The position numbers and the translations under genes were made by a program. Shown piece by piece: positions 54,966 through 64,000 of a DNA stretch of 64,000 nucleotides. The DNA is from Pseudomonas phenolilytica. GTDB lineage: Bacteria > Pseudomonadota > Gammaproteobacteria > Pseudomonadales > Pseudomonadaceae. Each line of letters starts with the position of its first letter. The first letter of the stretch is position 1. The notes under the pieces were generated by a model. It saw nothing but the letters and a program-made list of their open reading frames with translations. It did no database searches and was not told where the DNA came from. The stretch is from contig NZ_CP058908.1 of assembly GCF_021432765.1 (NCBI RefSeq), positions 2,186,001-2,250,000 on the forward strand. Direction: 5' to 3'.

Positions 54966-55676
54966 TCAGTTGCCTTTGACGGCGCGGCCGTCGACGCTGC
55001 CTTCCTGCAGCATGATCTGGTACTGCTTGCCATCCTTTTCCACCTGATGCAGGCGCACCAGCAGGTAGTTCCAGTCCTTGGCGAACCAGAGGATGGTCTC
55101 GCGCTTGCTCTGCGTCGGATCGCGCACGCGCTCGACCTTGATCGCGTCGACCTGGCCGGCCTGGGTGTCGACCTTTTCCTCACCGAGCACGCGGAAGTCG
55201 TAGGTTTCGATCTCGTCGCCGTCGACCACCTGGTAACTCATGCTCTGCTTGCCTGCCGCCACTTCCTGCTGCAGAGCGACCTGATAGGTCGATTTGTCCA
55301 GCAGGCCGCGATGCAGCGTCAGCTTGACCGGATCGCCGCGGTCGCTGCCGACCACCTGCTTGGCCTGCCAGTCGAAGTCGTGCTTGATCTTCTTACCCTT
55401 GCCCAGGCCGCCGCGTTCGAGGCGATAGCTATCTGGCAGGAAGGTGTCGCCCTCGATGCGAAACGTGCTGCGCTCGCTGAAGCTGGCAACCAGCATCGAA
55501 GCCTCGAAATCGAGCTGCCAGCGGCCGTCCTGCAGTTTCGCCAGGCTGCGTTCGGCGGTGCCGCTGACCGGTACCTGCGTCCAGTCGGCGGTGTAGCTGG
55601 CGGAGAAGGGCTTGAGCTCCAGCGCGTGGGCCGGCAGGGCCAGCACGGCGAGAGCGAGCAGCAAGGCGCGACGCAT
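54966..55676 (-). CDS. DUF3108-domain periplasmic protein
   Basis: 236 residues with a signal peptide (ALLLALAVLALPAHA), then ELKPFSASYTADWTQVPVSG and KRETILWFAKDWNYLLVRLH, the DUF3108 beta-rich pattern. Predicted periplasmic or outer-membrane associated; function unknown. It is 8 bp downstream of purN on the same strand and may share its transcript. Confidence 0.85.
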   Translation of the reverse strand: MRRALLLALAVLALPAHALELKPFSASYTADWTQVPVSGTAERSLAKLQDGRWQLDFEASMLVASFSERSTFRIEGDTFLPDSYRLERGGLGKGKKIKHDFDWQAKQVVGSDRGDPVKLTLHRGLLDKSTYQVALQQEVAAGKQSMSYQVVDGDEIETYDFRVLGEEKVDTQAGQVDAIKVERVRDPTQSKRETILWFAKDWNYLLVRLHQVEKDGKQYQIMLQEGSVDGRAVKGN

Positions 55677-55684
55677 AATCTCTC

Positions 55685-56326
55685 CTAGGTTCGTATCAGA
55701 TGGCCGGAGGCCGGCAGTTTTTCGCCGTCCAGCATCGCGCCCTGCTCGCCGAGGCGCAAGCGCCCTTCGGCGAACCAGCGAACGGCGAGCGGGTAGATGC
55801 GATGTTCTTCGACATGTACGCGGTCGGTCAGTTGCGCGACGCTTTCATCCGCGCGAATCGGGATCGCCGCCTGGATCGCCACCGGTCCGCCGTCCAGCTC
55901 TTCGGTGACGAAGTGCACGCTGCAGCCGTGTTCGGTATCACCGGCAGCCACGGCGCGGTTGTGCGTATCCAGCCCCTTGTGCCGGGGCAGCAGCGACGGA
56001 TGGATGTTCAGCAGGCGCCCCTGATAATGGCGGACGAAGCCGGGCGTGAGGATGCGCATGAAGCCGGCGAGCACGACCAGATCCGGCTGGAAGGCGTCGA
56101 TGGCCGCCATCAGTGCTGTATCGAAAGCCTCGCGGTCGGCGAACTCACGGTGCGACAGCACCTGAGTGGGTATGCCGGCGGCCTGGGCGCGCTGCAGTCC
56201 GTAGGCATCGGCGCGGTTGGAGATCACCGCGCCAATGCGTGCCGGGTTGCTGTCGCTCTGGCTGTCGATCAGCGCCTGCAGATTGCTGCCGGACCCGGAG
56301 ATCAGGACGACGACGTTGCAGGGCAT
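55685..56326 (-). CDS. purN: Phosphoribosylglycinamide formyltransferase
   Basis: 213 residues: VVLISGSGSNLQALIDSQSD, LLNIHPSLLPRHKGLDTHNR with the catalytic His, and CSVHFVTEELDGGPV. It formylates GAR with 10-formyl-THF in purine synthesis. Its start overlaps the purM stop by one base. ATG (complement 56324-56326) gives [14 protein letters not shown], the family start. Confidence 0.95.
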   Translation of the reverse strand: MPCNVVVLISGSGSNLQALIDSQSDSNPARIGAVISNRADAYGLQRAQAAGIPTQVLSHREFADREAFDTALMAAIDAFQPDLVVLAGFMRILTPGFVRHYQGRLLNIHPSLLPRHKGLDTHNRAVAAGDTEHGCSVHFVTEELDGGPVAIQAAIPIRADESVAQLTDRVHVEEHRIYPLAVRWFAEGRLRLGEQGAMLDGEKLPASGHLIRT

Positions 56327-57384
56327 CAGTGGGCTTTCAGGTTGTTCAGCTGGACCTGCGCCGCGCCTTCGGCGGCTTCGGCGATTCGGCCGATCACCCA
56401 CGGCTGCTCACCGCTGGCGCGCAGGTTGGTCAGTGCGGCGTCGACCTGGTCCTGGGCGACGCAGATGACCATGCCGACGCCGCAGTTGAGCACACGGTGC
56501 ATCTCGTGCTCGTCGACGTTGCCTTTGTCCTGCAGCCAGTCGAACACCGCCGGGCGGGTCCAGCTGGCCACGTCGATCACCGCCTGGGCGCCTTCGGGCA
56601 GCACGCGCGGGATGTTGTCGAGCAGACCGCCGCCGGTGATGTGGGCCATGGCCTTGACCGCGCCGGTGTCCTTGATGAGTTTCAGCAGCGGCTTGACGTA
56701 GATGCGCGTCGGCGCCATCAGCAGATCGGCCAGCGGCTTGCCGTCGAGCTGCACGCTCTCGATATCGGCGCCGGCGACTTCGATGATCTTGCGGATCAGC
56801 GAGTAACCGTTGGAATGCGGGCCGGAGGAGGGCAGGGCGATCAGCGCGTCGCCAGTGGCCACCTTCGAGCCATCAATGATCTCGGCCTTCTCCACCACGC
56901 CGACGCAGAAGCCGGCCAGGTCGTAATCCTCGCCCTCGTACATGCCGGGCATTTCGGCGGTTTCGCCGCCGACCAGCGAGCAGCCGGCCAGTTCGCAACC
57001 GGCGCCGATGCCGGTGACCACCGTGGCGGCCACGTCGACGTTGAGCTTGCCGGTGGCGTAGTAGTCGAGGAAGAACAGCGGTTCGGCGCCACAGACGACG
57101 AGGTCATTGACGCACATGGCAACCAGATCCTGGCCGATGCTGTCGTGTTTGTTCAGGTTCAGCGCCAGGCGCAGCTTGGTGCCGACGCCATCGGTGCCGG
57201 ACACCAGCACTGGCTGCTTGTAACCGGCCGGAATCTCGCACAGCGCGCCGAAGCCACCCAGGCCGCCCATCACTTCAGGGCGCGCGGTACGCTTGGCCAC
57301 GCCCTTGATGCGCTCGACCAGCGCTTCGCCTGCATCGATGTCGACGCCAGCGTCCTTGTAGCTAATGGAGGGTTGCTTGCTCAT
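56326..57384 (-). CDS. purM: Phosphoribosylformylglycinamidine cyclo-ligase
   Basis: 352 residues: [56 protein letters not shown] and [17 protein letters not shown]. It closes the imidazole ring of AIR in purine synthesis. First gene of a purM-purN unit, divergent from the DUF2066 gene. Confidence 0.96.
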   Translation of the reverse strand: MSKQPSISYKDAGVDIDAGEALVERIKGVAKRTARPEVMGGLGGFGALCEIPAGYKQPVLVSGTDGVGTKLRLALNLNKHDSIGQDLVAMCVNDLVVCGAEPLFFLDYYATGKLNVDVAATVVTGIGAGCELAGCSLVGGETAEMPGMYEGEDYDLAGFCVGVVEKAEIIDGSKVATGDALIALPSSGPHSNGYSLIRKIIEVAGADIESVQLDGKPLADLLMAPTRIYVKPLLKLIKDTGAVKAMAHITGGGLLDNIPRVLPEGAQAVIDVASWTRPAVFDWLQDKGNVDEHEMHRVLNCGVGMVICVAQDQVDAALTNLRASGEQPWVIGRIAEAAEGAAQVQLNNLKAH

Positions 57385-57695
57385 AGAGTCCGGGCCTGTG
57401 CGAGGAGTGCGGGTTTCGACCGTGCGATGGCCAGCGGAAGCATGTCTTCGGCTGGCGCAGGATTTCCGGCCCGCGGTGGGGCGTCGGAGTCGGTCTGCGG
57501 AAAGCGCGCGATTTTATCAGGCTTGCCACGCAGCGACCATCCCGCCCGGGCGCGCCGCGCGGGCGGCTCCGACCGGACACGGCGGTGACGCAGCCGACAG
57601 GCCGGGCGTGTGTCGGTTGCCGGGTATCCGGCGGCTGTTTAAGGTATGCGCTCCCGTTCCCCGCCGGCGATCAGCCGCTCTCGCGAGAACCCTCC
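57385..57695. other. 311 bp gap upstream of purM and the DUF2066 gene
   Basis: Divergent promoter region. CGCCCG (57543-57548) and CGGGCG (57560-57565) can pair, a short GC hairpin of uncertain meaning. I see no PurR-type palindrome, riboswitch or gene. Confidence 0.4.
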
Positions 57696-58736
57696 ATGCG
57701 CCTAGTTTCCCGTTTCCTCGTCGTCTGCCTCGCGCTCGCGGCGTCGCCGCTGTTCGCCGAACCGCTGCGCACGCTCTATCAGGTGCGCGAGCCGGTGCCC
57801 AGCCAGCAGGCCGACGCGCGCGGCGAAGCGCTGCAGCGCGCCTTCGATACGCTGCTGCTGCGCCTGACCGGCGATGCCGCCAGTGCCGGCAAACCGGCGC
57901 TGGCGGAACTGCGCAAGGACCCGCAAAAGCTGATCAGCCGTTACGGCTACGAGGGCGACAGCTTGGTGGTCGATTTCGACCCGGCCACCACCGAACGCAC
58001 CCTGCGCCAGGCTGGCCTGGCTTTGTGGGGTGCCAATCGGCCGGTGGTGCTGGCGTGGTGGTTGAGCGAGACGGCCAATGGCACCCAGCTGCTGGGCGAC
58101 GCGCAGGACGGCGCGACCGCGCTGCAAGCTGCGGCGCGTCATCGCGGCCTGCCGTTGCGTCTGCCGCTGGCCGACTTGCAGGAACAGCTTGCCGCAACGC
58201 CCGAAACGCTCGGCGCCGCGGACGCACAGGCGCTGCGCGAGCCGTCCGAACGCTACGCCGCCGACGCGTTGCTGACGGTGCATGCGCGTGAGGGCGAGGA
58301 AGGCTGGCAGGCGCGCTGGAACCTCTGGCTGAATGATGCCCACGGCAGCGGCCAGGCCAAGGGCGATAGCCAGGCGGCTGTCGCCGACGCCGTGATGTTG
58401 GCAGTGAGCCAGTACCTGGCGCCGCGCTACGTCGTTGCGCCGGGCGCAGCCAAGGAGCTGACGCTGGAAGTGCTCGGCGCGGACATTACCCGCTTCGCCG
58501 AGCTGGACAAGCTGCTGCAGCCGCTTGGCGGCAAGCTGCTGAGTGTCGAGCGCGACCGTCTGGTCTATCGCGTGACTGCCAGCCCCGAGCAGTTGCGCGC
58601 CCAGCTGGAATTGGCGCGCCTGCAGGAGGTTCCGGCCGAGCCAGCCCCGCTCGATGGCAATGCGGCGCCGGTAGCACCCGACCAGCCGCAGGCGGCGCAG
58701 CCTGAGCCCGACACGGTGCTGCGCTACCGCTGGTAG
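57696..58736 (+). CDS. DUF2066-domain periplasmic protein
   Basis: 346 residues with a signal peptide (LVVCLALAASPLFAEP). LRTLYQVREPVPSQQADARG, then LRKDPQKLISRYGYEGDSLV and GLALWGANRPVVLAWWL are the DUF2066 blocks. The C-terminal 40 residues are Pro/Ala-rich. ATG 57696 gives the signal-peptide start; the frame is open for 111 bp upstream. Function unknown; it is followed by the PerM-type gene 50 bp later. Confidence 0.86.
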   Translation: MRLVSRFLVVCLALAASPLFAEPLRTLYQVREPVPSQQADARGEALQRAFDTLLLRLTGDAASAGKPALAELRKDPQKLISRYGYEGDSLVVDFDPATTERTLRQAGLALWGANRPVVLAWWLSETANGTQLLGDAQDGATALQAAARHRGLPLRLPLADLQEQLAATPETLGAADAQALREPSERYAADALLTVHAREGEEGWQARWNLWLNDAHGSGQAKGDSQAAVADAVMLAVSQYLAPRYVVAPGAAKELTLEVLGADITRFAELDKLLQPLGGKLLSVERDRLVYRVTASPEQLRAQLELARLQEVPAEPAPLDGNAAPVAPDQPQAAQPEPDTVLRYRW

Positions 58737-58786
58737 GTGCTACTCCAACCTTTTCTTCGAGCCTCCTGACTGCAAGGCGTCGCGCA

Positions 58787-59884
58787 ATGAACATGACCGA
58801 TTCCAACCGCTGGCTGTGGCTGGCCGGCCTGCTGCTGTGCGGCTGGCTGGTCTACCTGTTGACGCCGATTCTCTCGCCGTTCCTGGTGGGTATCCTGCTG
58901 GCCTATCTCGGCGATCCGCTGGTCGATCGGCTGGAGCGCTGGAGATGCTCGCGCACCTGGGCAGTGATCGCTACGTTCGGCCTGTTCAGTCTGCTGCTGT
59001 TGCTGCTCCTGCTGGTGCTGCTGCCGATGCTTGGCAAGCAGCTGATGCATCTTTACCAGCTTGCGCCGCTGGCGCTCGACTGGTTGCAGCAACAGGCGCT
59101 GCCGTGGGTGCAGGAGCAGCTGGGGCTGGAGCAGGACTTCTGGCGCTTCGATCAGCTAAAAGCGGCGCTGTCCGGGCATCTGGGCAGCACCACCGACATC
59201 GTCGGGGTGATTCTCAGCCAGGCGACGGCGTCGAGCCTGGCGTTGCTGGCCTGGGTCGGCAATCTGCTGCTGGTGCCGGTGGTAAGCTTCTATCTGCTGC
59301 GTGACTGGGACCTGATCATGGCCAAGCTGCGCAGCTTGCTGCCGCGTCGGCGCGAGGGCGTGGTGGTCGCGCTGATCGGTGAATGCCACGACGTGATCGG
59401 CGCCTTCCTGCGCGGCCAGCTGCTGGTGATGCTGGCACTGGCGGTGATTTATGCCGCCGGCCTGATGCTGGTTGGCGTGGAGCTGGGCCTGCTGATTGGC
59501 GTGCTCGCGGGGCTCGCCAGCATCGTGCCGTACATGGGCTTCGTCGTCGGCTTCGCCGCAGCGGTGATCGCCGTGCTATTCCAGTTCGGCCTGGAGCCTT
59601 ATCCGCTGCTGGGCGTTGCCGCGGTCTTCACGGTCGGGCAGCTGCTCGAGGGCATGTTGCTGACGCCACTGCTGGTGGGCGATCGCATCGGCCTGCATCC
59701 GGTGGCGGTGATCTTCGCAGTGCTTGCCGGCGGCCAGCTGTTCGGCTTCACCGGCGTGCTGCTGGCGCTGCCGGTAGCGGCGGTGATCATGGTTCTGCTG
59801 CGCCATGTGCATGATCTCTATAAACTCTCGGACCTTTACGCAAAGCCTGCCGCCGTCGCGGCCGAACCACCATCCGAGCCATGA
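58787..59884 (+). CDS. AI-2E/PerM-family transporter-like membrane protein
   Basis: 365 residues with about eight hydrophobic segments: WLVYLLTPILSPFLVGILLA, SFYLLRDWDLIMAKLRSLLP and the C-terminal GLHPVAVIFAVLAGGQLFGF, the signature of AI-2E/PerM permease-like proteins. The substrate is unknown despite the AI-2E name. Its TGA overlaps the hda start (ATGA at 59881), so the two are translationally coupled, as is common in gammaproteobacteria. Confidence 0.9.
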   Translation: MNMTDSNRWLWLAGLLLCGWLVYLLTPILSPFLVGILLAYLGDPLVDRLERWRCSRTWAVIATFGLFSLLLLLLLLVLLPMLGKQLMHLYQLAPLALDWLQQQALPWVQEQLGLEQDFWRFDQLKAALSGHLGSTTDIVGVILSQATASSLALLAWVGNLLLVPVVSFYLLRDWDLIMAKLRSLLPRRREGVVVALIGECHDVIGAFLRGQLLVMLALAVIYAAGLMLVGVELGLLIGVLAGLASIVPYMGFVVGFAAAVIAVLFQFGLEPYPLLGVAAVFTVGQLLEGMLLTPLLVGDRIGLHPVAVIFAVLAGGQLFGFTGVLLALPVAAVIMVLLRHVHDLYKLSDLYAKPAAVAAEPPSEP

Positions 59885-60585
59885 AACCCATCCAGCTGCC
59901 CCTCGGCGTGCGTCTGCGCGACGATGCCACCTTCGCCAACTTCTATCCGGGCGCCAACGCCGCGGCGCTCGGCTATGTCGAGCGGCTCTGCTCGCCGGCA
60001 GCGGGCTGGTCGGACGAACTGATCTATCTGTGGGGTAGTACTGGCGTCGGTCGCAGCCATCTGCTGCAGGCGGCCTGCCTGCGTGTCGAGGAGCGTGGCG
60101 AGCAGGCGGTCTACCTGCCGCTGGCCGAGGTCGCCGAATATGGCCCGGCCTTGCTCGACAACCTCGAGCAGTGCGAACTGGTCTGCCTCGACGATCTCGA
60201 CGCGGTGGCCGGCGATGCGGTGTGGGAGGAGGCGCTGTTCCACCTGTTCAATCGCTTGCGCGACAGCGGTCGACGACTGCTGCTGGCCGCCGATGCCTCG
60301 CCGCGCGAGCTGGCAGTGCAGTTGCCTGACCTCAAATCGCGGCTGAGTCTGGCGCTGGTGTTCCAGCTGCAGCAGCTATCCGACGAAGACAAGCTGCGTG
60401 CGTTGCAGTTGCGTGCCTCGCGCCGCGGGTTGAATCTGCCGGACGACGTCGGCCGCTTCATCCTCACCCGTGGCGCGCGCAGCATGAGCGCGCTGTTCGA
60501 GCTGCTCGACCGCCTCGATCAGGCCTCGCTGCAGGCGCAGCGCAAGCTGACCATTCCTTTCCTCAAAGAAACCCTCGGCTGGTAG
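59881..60585 (+). CDS. hda: DnaA regulatory inactivator Hda
   Basis: 234 residues. N-terminal clamp-binding region MKPIQLPLGVRLRDDATFAN, an AAA+ domain with Walker A LWGSTGVGRSHLLQA, in which Arg replaces the usual Lys as in Hda proteins, and VCLDDLDAVAG. It promotes DnaA-ATP hydrolysis with the DNA sliding clamp after initiation. Convergent with the following gene with no bases between the stop codons. Confidence 0.94.
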   Translation: MKPIQLPLGVRLRDDATFANFYPGANAAALGYVERLCSPAAGWSDELIYLWGSTGVGRSHLLQAACLRVEERGEQAVYLPLAEVAEYGPALLDNLEQCELVCLDDLDAVAGDAVWEEALFHLFNRLRDSGRRLLLAADASPRELAVQLPDLKSRLSLALVFQLQQLSDEDKLRALQLRASRRGLNLPDDVGRFILTRGARSMSALFELLDRLDQASLQAQRKLTIPFLKETLGW

Positions 60586-62142
60586 CTAGGGCAACGCCTG
60601 TCCAGGTTTTGCCACCAGCTCGAAGGCGATGCTCCAGTTCTGCAACGGGTAGGGCTTACCGACCAGCGCGGGGATATTCGCCTCCTCGGGCATGCCCTGT
60701 TCCGGCAGGTATTCGTAGCTGGCGTCGGCCTGCGTGGCATCGCTGTCGCGCAGCTGGCCGGCGCCACCGACCTGGAAACTCGCGTAGGTAATGCGCGGTT
60801 GTCCGGCCAGATCGCGCCCGGCGCGCAGGCGGACGATGGTGTCGGCGGCGATGTCCACCGCTTCCAGCGGCACCTCGCCCTGATCGTCATAGACCATGAA
60901 GCCCTTGTTCTTCACCGGTCGCGCGACGTGGCCGATGTAGGGTTCGGCGAACTGCAGCGGCGGCGCGGGCACGTGGAAATCCAGCAATATCTCGCGTCCC
61001 GCGACCGTGGCCCGACGCGGCGCCAGCGGCTGCCATTTGCGGCCCTCGACGGCGACCCGATGGTAGACCTTGCCGAGCATCTGGCCGAACCAGCGATAGC
61101 CGTTGGCCGACAGGTGCACGCCCTTGTCGACGTACGGATACACCGGGCCGGCGAGAAACCAGTTGGGCTCCTCCTGTGCCAGTTCCCATTGCGCCATGCC
61201 GACCGCCAGCGAGCCGTCCTTCATCGACGATTTGGCGTCGGTCTGATAGCTGATGAAGGCGGGCATTCGCGTTTGCCCGGTAATGGCGCGGGTGTCGTCA
61301 TAGAGGTCGTCGCGCAGCTGGCGTGCCAGCTGCTTGTAGCGCGCCTTGTCGTTCACCCCGCCGTTGGTGTGGGAATAGTCGAACTCGCCCTGCATCCAGA
61401 AGAACGCGCTGACGGCATAGCTGGCGTTCTCCGCGTCGGCGAGCGCCTTCGCCTGGTCCATGGCTTGCGGCACGCGGCGGTATTCGTGGGTGCCGCCGGT
61501 CTTCGACAGCTGCGCGATGGAGCGTCCGGAGGTTGCCGCGTTGCTGGCGAGGAACAGGTGCTGCGGATCGGCGTCGCTGCCGCGCTTTTGCAGATACAGG
61601 CGTCGCGCCATGTTCAGCGCGCCGATATCCACCGATTCGCCTTCCTCCTGGGCGTGCTCTTCGAGCTGAGCGACCTGCGCCGGCTCGAGAATGATCCGCG
61701 CATCGCTCTTGCGCTGCACCACCGCGCGCAGCGGGCTGAAGGCTGCCTGGCCGACGGGTTCGAAAGATGCGCCGCTGAAGGTCGCCGAGCGCACCGCCTG
61801 GCCGAGCATCAGGTTGTCGTAGCGCGCCTCGGTCGACAGCGCCGGCCAGCCTTCGGCTGCCGAGGCGAGCGACTGGCCAAAGGTGATGATGTGGTTGTAG
61901 CGCGCGGTCGGCGCGGCCGATTGCCCGTTCGGTGCCAGCTGCAACTGTTCGCTCAGGCGTTTGTTGTGCGCGTCGCGCTCGGCCAGCGAGGTGCCGTTCG
62001 TCGCCCAGGCGGGCAGCGCGGCGACCGTGGCGAGCAGTGCGAACGCGCCGGCGCGCAGGTGCCACGGCCGGCCGGAGGGGCGCACGCCGGTCCTTGGCAG
62101 GGCATTGCACGGGATAGCGTTGGGGCTCCATCTGACGCGCAT
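60586..62142 (-). CDS. Predicted SGNH-type esterase, exported
   Basis: 518 residues. The signal sequence (LRAGAFALLATVAALPAWAT) is preceded by a ~25-residue basic segment. ARYNHIITFGQSLASAAEG contains a GQS motif with the probable nucleophile; WMQGEFDYSHTNGG and DKGVHLSANGYRWFG give a later D-x-x-x-H-like catalytic pair. This matches SGNH/sialate-O-acetylesterase-like enzymes. The substrate is unknown. It is divergent from the siderophore operon across a gap with a Fur box. The start ATG (complement 62140-62142) is chosen over an ATG 99 bp upstream that lacks a good leader. Confidence 0.7.
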   Translation of the reverse strand: MRVRWSPNAIPCNALPRTGVRPSGRPWHLRAGAFALLATVAALPAWATNGTSLAERDAHNKRLSEQLQLAPNGQSAAPTARYNHIITFGQSLASAAEGWPALSTEARYDNLMLGQAVRSATFSGASFEPVGQAAFSPLRAVVQRKSDARIILEPAQVAQLEEHAQEEGESVDIGALNMARRLYLQKRGSDADPQHLFLASNAATSGRSIAQLSKTGGTHEYRRVPQAMDQAKALADAENASYAVSAFFWMQGEFDYSHTNGGVNDKARYKQLARQLRDDLYDDTRAITGQTRMPAFISYQTDAKSSMKDGSLAVGMAQWELAQEEPNWFLAGPVYPYVDKGVHLSANGYRWFGQMLGKVYHRVAVEGRKWQPLAPRRATVAGREILLDFHVPAPPLQFAEPYIGHVARPVKNKGFMVYDDQGEVPLEAVDIAADTIVRLRAGRDLAGQPRITYASFQVGGAGQLRDSDATQADASYEYLPEQGMPEEANIPALVGKPYPLQNWSIAFELVAKPGQALP

Positions 62143-62312
62143 TTCGACTCCTTTGGCGATCGAATGTCGTCGTTTCGATGCCGGTTGATTGCCGAAGTTC
62201 GCGCCCGATCGCGCGCTTTGTACTGGCATTTTGGCATGCATATCGATTCAAAAAATTCACTCGAAATAATTTGACGCACCTGATCGGCGTGGCTAGATTC
62301 GTCGCCTTCTAT

Positions 62313-62331
62313 GCAAATGATAATAATTCTG
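62313..62331. promoter_or_regulatory. Fur box upstream of the siderophore genes
   Basis: GCAAATGATAATAATTCTG matches the 19-bp consensus GATAATGATAATCATTATC at 14 positions. It is 25 bp before the entC start and 170 bp before the divergent esterase gene, in a local AT-rich patch. It implies iron repression of the operon and possibly of the esterase. Confidence 0.85.
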
Positions 62332-62356
62332 ATTAAGAATGGCTAAGGAGGTCGCG

Positions 62357-63529
62357 GTGAACGCATGGGCTCAGGCAGTACTCTCTGGCGCCCGCCAGAG
62401 CCGTATCTTTGACCCTGGTTTCCGGTTTTATTCGCCGACTGGCGGAGTCGAGGCGAGCGGCTGTTTCGCTTCGCTGACCCTGCCCTGCGGCGACGATGGA
62501 CAGGCGCTCGAGCGCAGCATGCAGCAGGCATTCGACGATGCGCGTCGGGCCGGGCTGAGCAATCCCGCGGTAGTCGGGGTGATTCCCTTCGACAAGGCGC
62601 AGCCATCGCGACTCTTCGTGCCGCTGCATCTGGCGTTCCTGCCGCCCAGCGCGCCGCCCACCGCGATCTGCGGATTGCCCTGCGGCGCGGCGCGCAGCTG
62701 CATCGAGCAGCCGGGGCGCGCTGGCTTCTGCGATGCGGTCAATCAGGCACTGGATCTGCTGCGTGAAGGCCGCATCGACAAGGCCGTGCTGTCGCGTCTG
62801 CTGCAACTCGAATTCGACGAACCGCCCTGCGCGCAGACGATCTTCCAGGGCCTGCGCCAGCAGAACCCCGAGGCCTACCACTTCGCGGTCGATCTGCCCG
62901 GCGAGGGCGTGCTGATCGGCGCCAGTCCGGAGTTGCTGCTGCGCAAGCACGGGCGTGCGTTCAGCACCAATCCGCTGGCGGGCTCGGCGAAGCGTTCGCC
63001 CGACCCGCTGACCGATGCGGAGGCCGCGCGTGCACTGCTCGATTCGGCCAAGGACCAGCACGAGCACCGGCTGGTCATCAACGATCTCGAACGCCAGCTG
63101 CGCCCGCTGTGCTGCACGTTGAACGTCCCGCCGGCGCCGACGCTGCTCAAGACCGCCAGGCTCTGGCACCTGTCGACCCGGATCGACGGCGAGCTGAACG
63201 AGGAGTTATCGGCTTTGCAACTGGCCTGCCGGCTGCACCCGACGCCCGCGCTGTGCGGTTTTCCCACCGCTGCCGCCAAGCAGGTGATCGCCGAGCTGGA
63301 GCCATTCGACCGTGGCGTGTTCGGCGGCATCGTCGGTTGGTGCGATGCCGCCGGCAACGGCGAATGGGCGGTGGTGATCCGTTGCGGGATCATCCAGCAG
63401 ACCCGCGTACGTCTGTTCGCCGGCGCCGGTCTGGTCAGCGCGTCCTGCCCGGACGCGGAGTGGCGCGAAACCGGCACCAAGCTCGGCACCATGCTCGCCG
63501 CCTTCGGCCTCGACAAGGAGGCCGTGTGA
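62357..63529 (+). CDS. entC: Isochorismate synthase (siderophore type)
   Basis: 390 residues from GTG 62357, preferred over ATG 62339 because AAGGAGG (62345-62351) is correctly spaced before it. The C-terminal chorismate-binding domain shows [48 protein letters not shown] and [11 protein letters not shown]. It converts chorismate to isochorismate, the first step to 2,3-dihydroxybenzoate for catecholate siderophores. It is the first gene after a Fur box; the next gene overlaps by four bases. Gene order supports EntC/DhbC over MenF. Confidence 0.92.
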   Translation: MNAWAQAVLSGARQSRIFDPGFRFYSPTGGVEASGCFASLTLPCGDDGQALERSMQQAFDDARRAGLSNPAVVGVIPFDKAQPSRLFVPLHLAFLPPSAPPTAICGLPCGAARSCIEQPGRAGFCDAVNQALDLLREGRIDKAVLSRLLQLEFDEPPCAQTIFQGLRQQNPEAYHFAVDLPGEGVLIGASPELLLRKHGRAFSTNPLAGSAKRSPDPLTDAEAARALLDSAKDQHEHRLVINDLERQLRPLCCTLNVPPAPTLLKTARLWHLSTRIDGELNEELSALQLACRLHPTPALCGFPTAAAKQVIAELEPFDRGVFGGIVGWCDAAGNGEWAVVIRCGIIQQTRVRLFAGAGLVSASCPDAEWRETGTKLGTMLAAFGLDKEAV

Positions 63530-64000
63530 GCCTGATTCCGTTCACCCGCTGGCCGGACGCATTCGCCGAGCGCTACCGCCAGGCCGGCTACTGGCTGGGC
63601 AAGCCGCTCAGCCACATGCTCGCGGTTCAGGCTGAAACGCAGCCCGAGGCCATCGCGGTGGTCTGCGGCGAGCGCGAGCTGAGCTACGCCGAGCTGGATG
63701 CATTGTCCACCAACCTGGCCCAGCGGCTGGCCAATCACGGCCTCGGGCCGGGCGACCGGGCGCTGGTGCAGCTGGGCAACCAGGCCGAGCTGTACATCGT
63801 GTTCTTCGCGCTGCTCAAGGCCGGGATTGCGCCAGTCAACGCACTGTTCAGCCACAGCCGGCTGGAACTGCGCGCCTATGCCGAGCAGATCCGTCCGCGC
63901 CTGCTGATCGCCAGCCGTTTGCATCCACTGTTCCACAACGACGACCTGTTTCTCGCCGAGCTGCAGCAGCTGGCCGGCATCGACACCGCCTTGCTGCATG
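63526..64000 (+). CDS. entE: 2,3-dihydroxybenzoate-AMP ligase, N-terminal part (truncated by window end)
   Basis: 158 codons from GTG 63526, in a GTGA overlap with ent[21 protein letters not shown], then [20 protein letters not shown] and [20 protein letters not shown] are characteristic of EntE/DhbE-type adenylation domains that activate 2,3-dihydroxybenzoate for siderophore assembly. The AMP-binding P-loop lies beyond the edge. Further siderophore genes are expected downstream. Confidence 0.88.
   Translation, partial: MSLIPFTRWPDAFAERYRQAGYWLGKPLSHMLAVQAETQPEAIAVVCGERELSYAELDALSTNLAQRLANHGLGPGDRALVQLGNQAELYIVFFALLKAGIAPVNALFSHSRLELRAYAEQIRPRLLIASRLHPLFHNDDLFLAELQQLAGIDTALLH

Noticed and set aside
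60799..62274. 491-codon plus-strand ORF opposite the esterase gene
   Set aside because: Antisense shadow; the minus-strand gene has a signal peptide and catalytic motifs.

Overview
The window is a GC-rich, densely coded chromosomal segment of a gammaproteobacterium, most likely a pseudomonad of the Pseudomonas stutzeri (Stutzerimonas) type. This is inferred from three things: the cobalamin operon order (cobO-cobB-bluB-cbiB-cobD-cobQ-cobU-cobT-cobC-cobS), which is the pseudomonad order as I know it; the long Pseudomonas-type DapD beside DapC and CsdA; and a tsdB-tsdA thiosulfate dehydrogenase pair like that described in P. stutzeri. No plasmid, prophage, CRISPR array or insertion sequence is visible.

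Layout: 1-7 kb holds the 3' end of hrpA, an EamA-type exporter, small enzymes (nitroreductase, GFA and VOC proteins) and RNase Z. At 7.1-8.6 kb is a DAHP synthase gene preceded by an unusual leader: an aromatic-rich leader peptide, a strong intrinsic terminator, then a second aromatic-rich leader peptide and a hairpin touching the Shine-Dalgarno. At 8.8-14.2 kb come a DNA glycosylase-like protein, two poorly known proteins and a complete cytochrome bd operon (cydP-cydA-cydB-cydX-ybgE). At 14.4-16.5 kb are two tandem NlpC/P60 lipoproteins and a metallophosphoesterase.

16.6-28.3 kb is the vitamin B12 region: a cobalamin riboswitch, btuB, an unassigned membrane protein, then ten genes for corrinoid adenosylation, amidation, lower-ligand activation and nucleotide-loop assembly. 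28.3-34.6 kb holds a LysR/RidA pair, modE-modA-modB-modC with a clear ModE operator, and an MFS exporter. 34.9-42.3 kb holds a chemoreceptor, an ion channel with an atypical filter, a dicarboxylate symporter, a repeat-rich gap with a tRNA-3'-end-like remnant, a TerC/CBS protein, a DUF1992 protein and a SIMPL protein. 42.4-47.5 kb has a GGDEF remnant, an ankyrin protein, a di-heme peroxidase-like protein and tsdBA. 47.7-54.2 kb has a KASIII enzyme and the csdA/csdE/dapD/dapC set. 54.3-60.6 kb has envelope proteins, purMN, a DUF2066 protein, a PerM-type protein and hda. The right edge (60.6-64 kb) has an SGNH-type esterase and the start of a Fur-regulated 2,3-dihydroxybenzoate siderophore operon (isochorismate synthase, then DHB-AMP ligase cut by the window end).

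The most interesting signal is the two-leader attenuation-like region before the DAHP synthase (7112-7506). Next are the B12-regulon membrane protein, a small family of GTAGGGTGGA inverted repeats with differing arms, and the GVGLGD channel filter.
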